Assembly (NCBI GenBank): GCA_029239935.1
Contig: JARBTY010000002.1
Location: forward strand, 1 to 64,000
Direction: 5' to 3'
Length of the DNA stretch: 64,000 bases
DNA from: Clostridia bacterium
GTDB lineage: Bacteria; Bacillota_A; Clostridia; Lachnospirales; Cellulosilyticaceae
Part shown: positions 18,590 to 26,493 of the stretch, one piece after another
How the letters are laid out: every line of letters starts with the position of its first letter
Numbering within the stretch: position 1 is the first letter of the stretch
Notes under the pieces: model-generated
The model's input: only the letters and a program-made list of their open reading frames with translations
Database searches by the model: none
What the model was told of the DNA's origin: nothing
Position numbers and translations under genes: made by a program

Positions 18590-18820
18590 ATGAAAAATTT
18601 ATTACAGACAATCGCTAAAGAATTAGTTGATTATCCTGAAAGTGTTTTGGTATCGCAAAAAGAAGAAGAAGACAAAATTATTTTAGAGCTCAAAGTGGCG
18701 CCCGAAGATATGGGTAAAATAATTGGTAAACAGGGACGAATAGCCAAATCTATTCGTACAATCATGAAAGCGGCAACAGTAGGATCAAGTAAAAAAGTTG
18801 TCGTTGATATAGTTGAGTAG
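18590..18820 (+). CDS. khpA: KH-domain RNA-binding protein KhpA (YlqC)
   Basis: A single KH domain of 76 residues with the GxxG motif in KIIGKQGRIAKSIRTIMKAA. KhpA forms a heterodimer with KhpB/Jag and binds many RNAs; in some Gram-positives it affects cell division and elongation. The position between rpsP and rimM is the conserved one. The start follows GGAGGAGG. A short hairpin lies right at the stop codon. Confidence 0.95.
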   Translation: MKNLLQTIAKELVDYPESVLVSQKEEEDKIILELKVAPEDMGKIIGKQGRIAKSIRTIMKAATVGSSKKVVVDIVE

Positions 18821-18840
18821 GTTAGGGATATTCCCTAACC
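18820..18840 (+). terminator. Terminator-like hairpin after khpA
   Basis: A perfect 9-bp stem (18820-18828 with 18832-18840) with a 3-base loop is followed by a weak TTT tract. It probably attenuates rather than fully ends transcription. Confidence 0.55.
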
Positions 18841-18868
18841 TTTAACTATATAGAAAGTTTTTAAACTT

Positions 18869-18917
18869 ATGTGATTTCATAAATAATGATGGTTCATCAT
18901 AGTTTATGAAATCATAT
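18869..18917. repeat. Long imperfect palindrome between khpA and rimM
   Basis: A 23-position stem (18869-18891 with 18895-18917) has one mismatch, two G-T pairs and a three-base loop. It has no T tract, so it is not a plain terminator. It sits 30 bases before the rimM start. It could be an mRNA processing or stability element, or a decayed mobile repeat. Confidence 0.8.
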
Positions 18918-18947
18918 AAATCTTTATAAATAGAAGGATGAGTAAAA

Positions 18948-19460
18948 ATGGAAAAAATGTTTACAGTAGGAAAAATAGTTAATACCCATGGCATAAAAGG
19001 AGAAGTAAAAGTTGTGCCAACAACAGATGATCCGAAACGATTTGAAAAATTACAAACTATTTATGTAGAAAGAAAAATAATAGAAGAATATAAAATAGAG
19101 AGTATACGGTATCATAAAAAATTTGTGCTCATGAAATTTGAAGGCGTTGAGACTTTAAATGATGCTGAATTATTCAAAAATGCAGTTTTAAAGATCAACA
19201 GAAAAGATAGTCTACCCCTGGAAGAGAATGAATATTATATCAGCGATTTATACGGTGTAGAGGTCCTAACAGAAGAAGGGCGTAGGTTAGGGGAAATTAC
19301 AGATGTTATCTATACAGGAAGTAATGACGTGTATGTTATTAAGAGAGAGGACACTGAAAAGGAATTGCTCATTCCGGCTATTAAACAAGTCATTAGACAA
19401 GTGGACTTATCTCAAAAAAAGATGGTTGTAAAGCTATTAGAAGGATTAGAAGAATTATGA
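18948..19460 (+). CDS. rimM: Ribosome maturation factor RimM
   Basis: Assists 30S assembly by binding S19 and the 16S rRNA head. The 170-residue protein has an N-terminal RimM beta-barrel (TVGKIVNTHGIKGEVKVVPTTDDPKRF) and a C-terminal PRC-barrel domain (YYISDLYGVEVLTEEGRRLGEITDV...NDVYVI...LLIPAIKQVI). ATG 18948 follows GAAGGATGA. Its stop overlaps the trmD start by four bases (ATGA), indicating translational coupling. Confidence 0.97.
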   Translation: MEKMFTVGKIVNTHGIKGEVKVVPTTDDPKRFEKLQTIYVERKIIEEYKIESIRYHKKFVLMKFEGVETLNDAELFKNAVLKINRKDSLPLEENEYYISDLYGVEVLTEEGRRLGEITDVIYTGSNDVYVIKREDTEKELLIPAIKQVIRQVDLSQKKMVVKLLEGLEEL

Positions 19461-20218
19461 AAATAACGATAATGACTTTGTTTAAAGAAACAATTGATCC
19501 TATGCTGGAGTATAGTATTGTAGGCAGGGCAAAAAAAAATAACTATATAGATATCGAAGCAGTTGATATCAGACAGTTTGCGAGCAATAAGCACTTACAG
19601 GTAGATGATTACCCATATGGGGGAGGGGCCGGCATGCTGATGATGCCAGATCCTATCTATAGCTGTTATTGTGATATTAAAAAAAACAGTCAAGCAAAGA
19701 CTCATCGTGTTATTTATATGACGCCTCAAGGAAATGTATGGAGCCAACAAATGGCAGAAGAGTTTTCTAAAGAAGAAGAGCTTATTATTTTATGTGGCCA
19801 CTATGAAGGTGTAGATCAAAGAATAATAGAAGAGATTGTAACAGATGAGGTGTCTATTGGTGACTATGTTCTTACAGGAGGAGAGTTAGCAGCACTTGTT
19901 GTAGCTGATAGTATTGTAAGACTTATCCCAGGTGTATTAGGTAAAAGTGAATCCTTTGAAAAAGAATCTTTTAGTGAAGGACTTTTGGAACATCCACAAT
20001 ATACAAGGCCAGCTGTTTTTTTGGATAAAAAAGTGCCAGAGGTGCTTTTATCAGGTAATCACAAAAAAATTGACGAGTACCGCAGATGGGAGTCCATAAA
20101 AAACACATTTCATAAAAGGCCAGATTTATTGGAAAAAGCACATTTGACACAAAAAGAAAAACAATTACTTGATGAATACACAAAAAAACATTGCAAAGTA
20201 AAAGAAGGCATGCTATAA
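19457..20218 (+). CDS. trmD: tRNA (guanine-N1)-methyltransferase TrmD
   Basis: Makes m1G37 next to the anticodon using S-adenosylmethionine, preventing +1 frameshifting. The 253-residue product has the trefoil-knot motifs FASNKHLQVDDYPYGGGAGMLM, LCGHYEGVDQRI and SIGDYVLTGGELAAL, plus the C-terminal family helices. It is coupled to rimM by an ATGA overlap. rplS follows after a structured 75-base spacer. Confidence 0.98.
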   Translation: MKITIMTLFKETIDPMLEYSIVGRAKKNNYIDIEAVDIRQFASNKHLQVDDYPYGGGAGMLMMPDPIYSCYCDIKKNSQAKTHRVIYMTPQGNVWSQQMAEEFSKEEELIILCGHYEGVDQRIIEEIVTDEVSIGDYVLTGGELAALVVADSIVRLIPGVLGKSESFEKESFSEGLLEHPQYTRPAVFLDKKVPEVLLSGNHKKIDEYRRWESIKNTFHKRPDLLEKAHLTQKEKQLLDEYTKKHCKVKEGML

Positions 20219-20278
20219 TTTCTAGGTGTTATTAAGGGTGGTCCTCTGTCACAAGTTGTGTTAAGAACATCTTAGAAA
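20219..20278 (+). promoter_or_regulatory. Structured leader before rplS (candidate L19 leader)
   Basis: The outer arms TTTCTA-GG-TGTT (20219-20230) and the complementary 20266-20278 form a stem of about 12 bp with one bulged base. They enclose a GGTGGTCC-containing core and end just before the GGAG site. Bacillota rplS genes are known to carry an autoregulatory L19 leader (Rfam L19_leader). The position and closing stem fit, but I could not align it to the model. Confidence 0.5.
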
Positions 20279-20293
20279 AAAGGAGAATGTATT

Positions 20294-20641
20294 ATGAACC
20301 CAATTATTAAAGAGATTGAAAATGAACAGCTTAAATCAGAAGTTACTTCTTTTAATGTAGGTGACTCAGTTCGCGTTTATGCAAAGATTAAAGAAGGTCA
20401 AAGAGAACGTATCCAAATGTTTGAGGGTATTGTTTTAAAGAGACAACATGGTGGTGTACGTGAGACATTTACTGTAAGAAGAATGTCTTATGGCGTAGGC
20501 GTTGAAAAAACATGGGCACTTCACTCACCTAATATTGAAAAAATTGAAGTTATTCGTTTAGGTAAAGTAAGACGTGCTAAATTGAATTACTTACGTAAAC
20601 GTGTTGGTAAAAACGCTAAAGTTAAAGAACTCATCAGATAA
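20294..20641 (+). CDS. rplS: 50S ribosomal protein L19
   Basis: A 115-residue large-subunit protein at the 30S-50S interface. Recognisable segments are [48 protein letters not shown] and [23 protein letters not shown] 20294 follows AAAGGAG. The last codons are part of a 22-bp terminator stem. It closes the rpsP-khpA-rimM-trmD-rplS group. Confidence 0.98.
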   Translation: MNPIIKEIENEQLKSEVTSFNVGDSVRVYAKIKEGQRERIQMFEGIVLKRQHGGVRETFTVRRMSYGVGVEKTWALHSPNIEKIEVIRLGKVRRAKLNYLRKRVGKNAKVKELIR

Positions 20642-20681
20642 TAAAAAAAGGACTGTTATAGTCCTTTTTTTATTATCTGAT
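20633..20681. terminator. 22-bp bidirectional terminator overlapping the rplS end
   Basis: A perfect 22-bp stem (20633-20654 with 20660-20681) with a five-base loop carries a run of seven A in one arm and seven T in the other. The proximal arm includes the last two codons and the stop of rplS. Confidence 0.92.
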
Positions 20682-20710
20682 AGTAAGGCGCGTTTAATTT
20701 ATAAAAGAGC

Positions 20711-20739
20711 TTGAGATACTAAAAAGAGGCGCATATAAT
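20711..20739 (+). promoter_or_regulatory. Sigma-A promoter for rbgA
   Basis: TTGAGA (20711-20716), a 17-base spacer and perfect TATAAT (20734-20739) lie 40 bases before the rbgA start and after the rplS terminator. Confidence 0.82.
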
Positions 20740-20778
20740 AAATTTAAAATAAATAGAGAGTTATATAAAGGTGGAAAA

Positions 20779-21630
20779 ATGAATATACAATGGTATCCTG
20801 GTCATATGACCAAGACAAAAAGACTCATAGAGGACAATATAAAGCTTGTAGATATTGTTATCGAGCTATTAGATGCAAGAGCACCGTACAGTACAAAAAA
20901 TCCCGATATTGATAAGCTTGCAGTCAATAAGTATAGACTGATTGTACTTAATAAAGCAGATTTAGCAGATGAGTTTATTACAAAGCAGTGGAAGGATTGG
21001 TATAGTACAAACAATGTACAAGTTGTACCTATTATAGCTACTAGTGGTAAAGGTATCAAAGAGGTTACACAAGTAGCTGAAAATATGCTTAAAGAAAAAA
21101 TGGAACGGGATTTGGCAAGAGGAAGAATATATAGACCCATAAGAGCGATGATTGTTGGAATTCCTAATGTAGGTAAATCTACTTTTATTAATACATTAGT
21201 AGGTAAAGGCTCAACAAAAACTGGGGACAAACCAGGGGTGACAAGAGGAAAACAATGGGTTAAAATAAAGAAAGGCTTTGAGTTGTTAGATATGCCAGGA
21301 ATTTTATGGCCCAAATTTGAAAATCAAGAAGTAGCCAAAAGATTAGCTTATATAGGCTCAATTAATGATAATATCTTAGATAATAGAGAGATGGCTATTG
21401 AATTGTTAAAGTTAGGCATACAATCATTTAAAGGAAAGATAGAAGAGCGCTATAAAATACAAGCAGCAGATGATGCTTATGAAACCTTTAAAGCCATTGC
21501 ACTGAAAAGGGGTTTACTAATTACTGGCGGAGAAATTGATGAATTAAGAACAGCTCAGATAATATTGGATGAGTTTAGAGGGGGAAAATGGGGGCGTATC
21601 ACAGTGGAAACCCCTCAAGATATTCATTAA
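20779..21630 (+). CDS. rbgA: Ribosome biogenesis GTPase A (RbgA/YlqF)
   Basis: Circularly permuted GTPase needed for late 50S assembly. In the 283-residue protein the G4 motif (NKAD, residues about 54-57) precedes the P-loop (GIPNVGKST, about 127-135) and the DMPGIL segment, as expected for the YlqF class. The N-terminus MNIQWYPGHMTKTKR is a family hallmark. ATG 20779 follows AAGGTGG. The conserved position downstream of rplS supports the assignment. It starts a run of closely spaced genes: lepB, lepB, rnhB and beyond. Confidence 0.97.
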   Translation: MNIQWYPGHMTKTKRLIEDNIKLVDIVIELLDARAPYSTKNPDIDKLAVNKYRLIVLNKADLADEFITKQWKDWYSTNNVQVVPIIATSGKGIKEVTQVAENMLKEKMERDLARGRIYRPIRAMIVGIPNVGKSTFINTLVGKGSTKTGDKPGVTRGKQWVKIKKGFELLDMPGILWPKFENQEVAKRLAYIGSINDNILDNREMAIELLKLGIQSFKGKIEERYKIQAADDAYETFKAIALKRGLLITGGEIDELRTAQIILDEFRGGKWGRITVETPQDIH

Positions 21631-21659
21631 AATAGCCAAGTGGAGAAAGGATTATTTAA

Positions 21660-22202
21660 ATGGAAAAAAATGTTATAGCGGCAAAAAAATCAATTGAATT
21701 TATTAAAGAACTTATTCTTGCGGTGCTTATGGCACTTTTATTCACTTCTTTTATTGTAAGTCACAACAAAATTCCATCAGTTTCTATGGTAGAGACAATT
21801 AATGTAGGAGACCACATCTTGACCAATATGATTCCCTACTATTATAGGGATCCCTACAGAGGAGAAATTGTTGTATTTAAACAAGGAAATGAGAGCTGGG
21901 TAAAAAGAGTAGTTGGGGAGCCAGGGGATATCATAGACATTAAGGAAGGTAATGTTTATGTCAATGATAAGAGACTGGATGAATCGGCCTATTTGGCTTC
22001 AGAAGGTATTTCTGACCCTACTGTACCGGATCAGAGTGTTGAATTTCCTTATCAGGTACTCGAAGGACAATATTTCGTCATGGGAGATAATAGACCAGAT
22101 AGTCATGACAGCAGATATTTAGGTGCTATAAAAAGGGAAAAGATCTATGGAAAAGGATGGCTCAAGGTATACCCTTTTAACCAAATAGGCCAATTAAAAT
22201 AA
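21660..22202 (+). CDS. lepB: Signal peptidase I (first paralogue)
   Basis: Membrane-anchored serine protease that removes Sec/Tat signal peptides outside the membrane. The 180-residue product has one N-terminal transmembrane segment (about residues 15-35). The catalytic Ser42 lies in IPSVSM and the general base Lys82 in WVKRVVGEPGD. The box E motif GDNRPDSHDSRYLG completes the family set. ATG 21660 has an AGAAAGGA-type site. A second copy with the same layout follows 61 bases downstream, so this is a tandem duplication. Confidence 0.95.
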   Translation: MEKNVIAAKKSIEFIKELILAVLMALLFTSFIVSHNKIPSVSMVETINVGDHILTNMIPYYYRDPYRGEIVVFKQGNESWVKRVVGEPGDIIDIKEGNVYVNDKRLDESAYLASEGISDPTVPDQSVEFPYQVLEGQYFVMGDNRPDSHDSRYLGAIKREKIYGKGWLKVYPFNQIGQLK

Positions 22203-22263
22203 AGGTTAGTACACTAAAGTAAAGCTTAAGCATCACAACCTATTGCATAATTTACAGAAATGA

Positions 22264-22812
22264 GTGAGTACTTTGGATAAACATACAGTCACTATAAAAG
22301 CAATTATTGAGTTCCTAAAAGAGCCATTTCTAGCAGTTTTAGCAGCACTTATGATTTCAAGTTTTATTATTAGTCATACAAAAATCCCCACAGGTTCTAT
22401 GATGTTTACAATTAATCCAGGAGATCATCTTATCGTTAATAGACTGCCTTATTATTATAGAGACCCTGAGAGAGGGGAAATAGCAGTTTTTAGATTTGAA
22501 GAGGAGAATCTTATTAAGCGGGTAATTGGAAAGCCTAATGATATCATAAATATTATTGATAATAATATTTATGTCAATAACCAGAAGCTTGATGAAGGAG
22601 CCTATTTAAAAACATTAGACAGTACTTATGAATTTTCGGGTTCAACGATCGATTTTCCTTATAAAGTACCAGAGGGCTATTACTTCATGATGGGAGATAA
22701 CCGAAAGAATAGTAAAGATAGCAGGTATTTTGGTCCCATACCCAGAGAGACGATATTTGCAAAAGGTGGATTTCGTATCTATCCTTTTAGCAGAATAGGC
22801 AGTGTTAAGTGA
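22264..22812 (+). CDS. lepB: Signal peptidase I (second paralogue)
   Basis: Second tandem type-I signal peptidase: an N-terminal membrane anchor, catalytic Ser45 in IPTGSM, Lys85 in LIKRVIGKPND, and GDNRKNSKDSRYFG. The start is uncertain: GTG 22264 is listed, but TTG 22273 aligns exactly with the start of the first paralogue and has the slightly better GAGTGAG site. The two copies differ around the catalytic serine (SVSMVET versus TGSMMFT), so substrate preference may differ. rnhB follows with a ribosome binding site at the stop codon. Confidence 0.94.
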   Translation: MSTLDKHTVTIKAIIEFLKEPFLAVLAALMISSFIISHTKIPTGSMMFTINPGDHLIVNRLPYYYRDPERGEIAVFRFEEENLIKRVIGKPNDIINIIDNNIYVNNQKLDEGAYLKTLDSTYEFSGSTIDFPYKVPEGYYFMMGDNRKNSKDSRYFGPIPRETIFAKGGFRIYPFSRIGSVK

Positions 22813-22823
22813 GGTGGATTAAG

Positions 22824-23588
22824 ATGAGAATTTCAGAAATAGATGATCAGTTAAGAGGGTTGTCTGTAGAACAACTGGAGAAGCAGCTGGAGCATTTAAA
22901 AGATGATACAAGAGCTGGAGTTATGAAACTTATTTCTAAGTATCAAAATAAAGTTGTTCAGCATAAAAGAACTATTAAAGAATGGGCATTGAAATGTGAA
23001 TTTGATCAAATATTCCATGAAAATAAGGCCATTTTCGTAGGCGTTGATGAGGTTGGAAGGGGACCGCTGGCAGGGCCTGTAGTTGCAGCAGCGGTAATAC
23101 TTCCCTATAAAAGCAGCTTGTTAGGTCTTAAAGATTCAAAAAAAATGAGTGAAATACAAAGGGATAAGCTGTATCAACAAATTAAAGATACAGCGCTAGC
23201 TGTTGGTGTTGGTATCGTTGATGCGCAGTTAATAGACGATATTAATATATTGCAGGCAACCTTTGAGGCTATGCGAGTAGCAATTGGGCAGCTTAATAGC
23301 TCTTATGATATAATAGGAGTAGATGGTGACAAAGAAATTCCTTTTATTTCAGCTAAACAACATGCTATTATACAGGGAGATGACAAGAGCGCTAGTATTG
23401 CAGCTGCCAGTGTTGTAGCAAAGGTAACAAGAGATCGTATCATGAAGGAGTATGCCAAAGTGTATCCTCTCTATGACTGGGAAAATAATAAAGGGTATGG
23501 AAGTACTAAACACTATGAAGCTATTAGGACTTTTGGTATAACACCACTCCATAGAAAGTCATTTTTAAAAAAAGAGGGGATATTTTGA
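22824..23588 (+). CDS. rnhB: Ribonuclease HII
   Basis: Removes ribonucleotides from DNA and RNA from RNA-DNA hybrids. The 254-residue protein is the longer Bacillota type, with about 70 extra N-terminal residues before the catalytic core. The core has GVDEVGRGPLAGPVVAAAVIL (Asp75, Glu76), VDGDKEIP and DDKSASIAAASVVAKVTRD, supplying the four acidic metal ligands. ATG 22824 follows GAGGTGG; the ATG-less extension upstream is ignored. The stop overlaps the next gene's start (TTGA). Confidence 0.96.
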   Translation: MRISEIDDQLRGLSVEQLEKQLEHLKDDTRAGVMKLISKYQNKVVQHKRTIKEWALKCEFDQIFHENKAIFVGVDEVGRGPLAGPVVAAAVILPYKSSLLGLKDSKKMSEIQRDKLYQQIKDTALAVGVGIVDAQLIDDINILQATFEAMRVAIGQLNSSYDIIGVDGDKEIPFISAKQHAIIQGDDKSASIAAASVVAKVTRDRIMKEYAKVYPLYDWENNKGYGSTKHYEAIRTFGITPLHRKSFLKKEGIF

Positions 23589-25012
23589 TTGATAATCTGA
23601 GGCTATTACACCAATTTAATGAGCAGATGAATGCAAGCGACTTAACCAGTGTGCAAAGAAAAATTGTGCTTAGCAAATATATACAGATGTTTTTAGATCA
23701 ACTTCAACTGGGAGATACTGTAGAAGGTGTTGTGACAAAGGGAGCTGATGGTAAATTCATTCTTCAGATTAGTCCCCAGCTGAATATACCTGTTCAGATG
23801 TCAGAGCAACTGGAGACAGGCAAGTTGATGACTTTTATGGTGCAAGGTAAAGAAAATGGCAAACTCTATTTACAGCCTGCTCTCAGTGTGCCAGAACAAG
23901 GAATGCCGCTTATTCAGAAAACAATGATTGAATTAAATCTTCCTAAAAATGGCCTGATGCAGGAATTTGTAGAAGGTTTTGTCCAAAAACACCTGCCACT
24001 CGTAAAAGATACATTGCTTAAAGCTTATGAAATAGGAAAAGAGCATCTTATACCTTCTAAAATTATTACAAATCTTATAGATAATAATCAGATATTTTCC
24101 CCAGAAGAGGTAAGTGCAGCTAAACAGCTGCGGACAGACGGATTAAAAGATATCATAACTCAGCTAAAGTCAATCACTCAAAATCTTACAAATCATCAAG
24201 ACTTGATAGAGGTAGCGCAGGTTTTCCAATCTCAAATATCACCCGATAAGTTAGAAGATATGATGAAATCTGCCATTTCAGAAGTATTGGCACGTCCTAT
24301 AAATGATAGGGAGTATACTTCTGCTGAATTTGTAGGGGTAAAAGAAGAGGCTTGGTTGAAAGTATTTAAAAGTATTATGGATCTAAATATTCCGAAAGAT
24401 CAAGAAAATATTTTGAAGAAATTTATCGGCAGTATTTATGATGAAGCCATGATGGTAAAGATAGAAAACATGAGACTCAATGAAACTGAAAGTCAAAAGA
24501 TTTATACAACCTATGAATTACTTGAAAAACTAGCTAAAACTTTAGATAAAGCTAATTTAAGTCAAGAAGATAGGGAGTATTTAAACTTTATAAAAGAGCC
24601 TGTCAATGTATTAGGTAAACTCAATATACAAGCAGAATATTTTATTTTTCCAATGTTGAATCGGGAACAACAAACCCAAGGAGAAATTTATTTTTTTAAA
24701 CCCAAAAAAACAACAACAAAAAACCAAAACAATTTATATGTTGTTTTAGCGTTGAATTTTCCAAGTATAAATGATATAGAGATACATATTCATAAACAAG
24801 ATAAAAAAATTATGATGACCATAAATGTTACCCAAGAGGAGATTCAGAAACATATCTCTCAATATATGCCAAGGCTTTACGAGCAAATAAAAAACTTAGG
24901 TTTTCAAATTAGTCAAATTGAATGGGGACTTATTAATCAAAATAAAGAGAAGGTACTAAACAGTAAAAGTGATGCAGACCATCTATTTAATCATATGGAT
25001 TTAAAAGTATAG
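23585..25012 (+). CDS. FliK-like C-terminal domain protein (YlqG position)
   Basis: A 475-residue protein of unknown function. The last 110 residues (about NNLYVVLALNFPSINDIEIHIH...HISQYMPRLYEQIKNLGFQISQIEWGL) resemble the FliK hook-length-control C-terminal domain. The rest is mostly helical and glutamine-rich, with no signal peptide. It starts with TTG 23585, overlapping the rnhB stop, after GAGGGGA. The next gene encodes a FlhB-tail-like protein. In flagellar export FliK acts on FlhB, so the pair may be a detached export-switch module. In Bacillus the same place holds ylqG and ylqH. The assignment is by resemblance only. Confidence 0.7.
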   Translation: MIDNLRLLHQFNEQMNASDLTSVQRKIVLSKYIQMFLDQLQLGDTVEGVVTKGADGKFILQISPQLNIPVQMSEQLETGKLMTFMVQGKENGKLYLQPALSVPEQGMPLIQKTMIELNLPKNGLMQEFVEGFVQKHLPLVKDTLLKAYEIGKEHLIPSKIITNLIDNNQIFSPEEVSAAKQLRTDGLKDIITQLKSITQNLTNHQDLIEVAQVFQSQISPDKLEDMMKSAISEVLARPINDREYTSAEFVGVKEEAWLKVFKSIMDLNIPKDQENILKKFIGSIYDEAMMVKIENMRLNETESQKIYTTYELLEKLAKTLDKANLSQEDREYLNFIKEPVNVLGKLNIQAEYFIFPMLNREQQTQGEIYFFKPKKTTTKNQNNLYVVLALNFPSINDIEIHIHKQDKKIMMTINVTQEEIQKHISQYMPRLYEQIKNLGFQISQIEWGLINQNKEKVLNSKSDADHLFNHMDLKV

Positions 25013-25021
25013 GGGGGTATT

Positions 25022-25318
25022 ATGCATAAAATTAAAAAAGACAAAATTAAAAAAGTAGCGGCACTCTCTTATACAGAAAACATGACAGCACCTACAATTG
25101 TAGCCAGTGGACAGGGGAAAGTAGCGGATAATATTTTAGAAGAGGCTAAAAAGCATGATATACCTGTTTACCAAGATGAAAAACTGGCTACAATTCTAAC
25201 AGAAATTGAAATAGGAAGACAGATACCTGAAGAGCTTTATGAACTAGTAGCAAAAATCATGGTATTTGTAGGTGATATGGATGAGCTGTACGCAAAAACA
25301 AAGCATGCAAGAAAATAA
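25022..25318 (+). CDS. ylqH: FlhB C-terminal-domain-like protein YlqH
   Basis: A 98-residue soluble protein equal to the cytoplasmic tail of the type III export component FlhB/YscU without its membrane part. It shows AALSYTENMTAPTIVASGQGKVADNILEEAKKHDIPVYQDEKLATILTEIEIGRQIPEELYELVAKIMVFV. The self-cleaving NPTH motif of real FlhB is not present, its place being taken by MTAPTIV, so autocleavage is not expected. ATG 25022 follows GGGGG. It overlaps the yraN reading frame at the 3' end. Confidence 0.9.
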   Translation: MHKIKKDKIKKVAALSYTENMTAPTIVASGQGKVADNILEEAKKHDIPVYQDEKLATILTEIEIGRQIPEELYELVAKIMVFVGDMDELYAKTKHARK

Positions 25319-25649
25319 AAGGCTGGTTGGAGCAAAATATGAAAAGGTGGCATCTGAATATCTTGTGAGTAAAGGATATGCCGTTACGCATCATAATTAC
25401 AGGTGCAAGTTAGGTGAAATAGATATTATTGCACAGATAGATGGTATGACAGTATTTATTGAAGTCAAATACAGAAAAACAAATCTATATGGCATGCCCA
25501 GTCAAGCTGTAAACTATAAAAAGCAACAACGTATTTTACTAACAGCAAAATATTATTTGAGACAGTATGAAAAATATGAAGTCAACTGTAGATTTGATAT
25601 CATAGAGATTTTAGGAGATGTCATCACACATATAGAAGCAGCTTTTTAG
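25305..25649 (+). CDS. yraN: UPF0102 family endonuclease-like protein YraN
   Basis: YraN proteins have a restriction-endonuclease-like fold. The 114-residue product contains the motif LGEIDIIAQIDGMTVFIEVKYRK (D...E.K catalytic triad type) after GAKYEKVASEYLVSKGYAV. The start is ambiguous: ATG 25305 gives the best match to family N-termini but has no clear ribosome binding site, while ATG 25281 follows AGGTGA. Either way it overlaps ylqH, implying coupling. The cellular role is unknown. Confidence 0.9.
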   Translation: MQENKRLVGAKYEKVASEYLVSKGYAVTHHNYRCKLGEIDIIAQIDGMTVFIEVKYRKTNLYGMPSQAVNYKKQQRILLTAKYYLRQYEKYEVNCRFDIIEILGDVITHIEAAF

Positions 25650-25661
25650 GAGGAAAATACT

Positions 25662-26486
25662 ATGTGTTTAGAGAAATCCTTTGAACTTATAACAAAAAAT
25701 GAATTAACTTATTTAAGTTTTAAAAGATGGCAGCAGGATTCACAGCTTATACATTGTTTTACGACGCGACTCGGCGGGGTGAGTAAGGGTGTATTATCAA
25801 GTTTGAATCTTGGTTTTAATAGAGGGGATACACAAGACAATGTATTGCAAAATTATAAAAATATTTGTGAGGTGCTGCAGATACCTTTTGAAAGTTTGGT
25901 ATTATCCAAACAAGTTCATGAAACACATATTATTAAAGTAACTTCTGAGGATAAGGGAAACGGTATTTGTTATACCAATAAATGGGACAGCATAGATGGT
26001 ATGTACACAACAGAAAAAGAATTAACACTTGTTACTCATTATGCAGATTGCGTTCCATTGTTTTTTTATGCACCAAAGTATGCTATCATTGGAATGGCCC
26101 ATGCAGGGTGGCGGGGCACGGTTAATGAGATAGCGAAAAGATTTATTGAGATATGGGTAAATACAGAGCGTATTCCAATAGAGGCCATAGAAGTGGCTAT
26201 AGGACCGTCAATAGGCAGCTGTTGTTTTGAAACGGGTAAAGAAGTAGCAGATATATTTATCGAACAATTTGGGAATCAATCTTTTATAGCGTACAATGAA
26301 GATACAAAAAAATACCATATTGATTTATGGGCATGTAATCAACATGTTCTTATAAATGCTGGTATTAAGGCACAGAATATAGTGACAGCAGGGCTATGTA
26401 CGAGTTGTCATGAAGATTTATTTTTTTCGCATAGAAAATCAAATGGCAAAAGAGGTACACTAGGTGCCTTTATGGCTTTAAAGTAA
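25662..26486 (+). CDS. pgeF: Peptidoglycan editing factor PgeF (YfiH/DUF152)
   Basis: Family of copper/zinc-binding laccase-like proteins, reported as purine nucleoside phosphorylases/adenosine deaminases and in E. coli as a peptidoglycan editing factor. The 274-residue protein has the ligand motifs FTTRLGGVSKGVLSSLNLG, VTHYADCVPLFF, GMAHAGWRGTV, AIGPSIGSCCFETG and a terminal FFSHRKSNGKRGTLGAFMAL. ATG 25662 follows AGGAGG. Which of the reported activities applies here cannot be told from the sequence. Confidence 0.92.
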   Translation: MCLEKSFELITKNELTYLSFKRWQQDSQLIHCFTTRLGGVSKGVLSSLNLGFNRGDTQDNVLQNYKNICEVLQIPFESLVLSKQVHETHIIKVTSEDKGNGICYTNKWDSIDGMYTTEKELTLVTHYADCVPLFFYAPKYAIIGMAHAGWRGTVNEIAKRFIEIWVNTERIPIEAIEVAIGPSIGSCCFETGKEVADIFIEQFGNQSFIAYNEDTKKYHIDLWACNQHVLINAGIKAQNIVTAGLCTSCHEDLFFSHRKSNGKRGTLGAFMALK

Positions 26487-26493
26487 GTGGGAG

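Noticed and set aside
20802..21314. 170-codon minus-strand frame inside rbgA
   Set aside because: Antisense shadow of a conserved GTPase with all its motifs on the plus strand.
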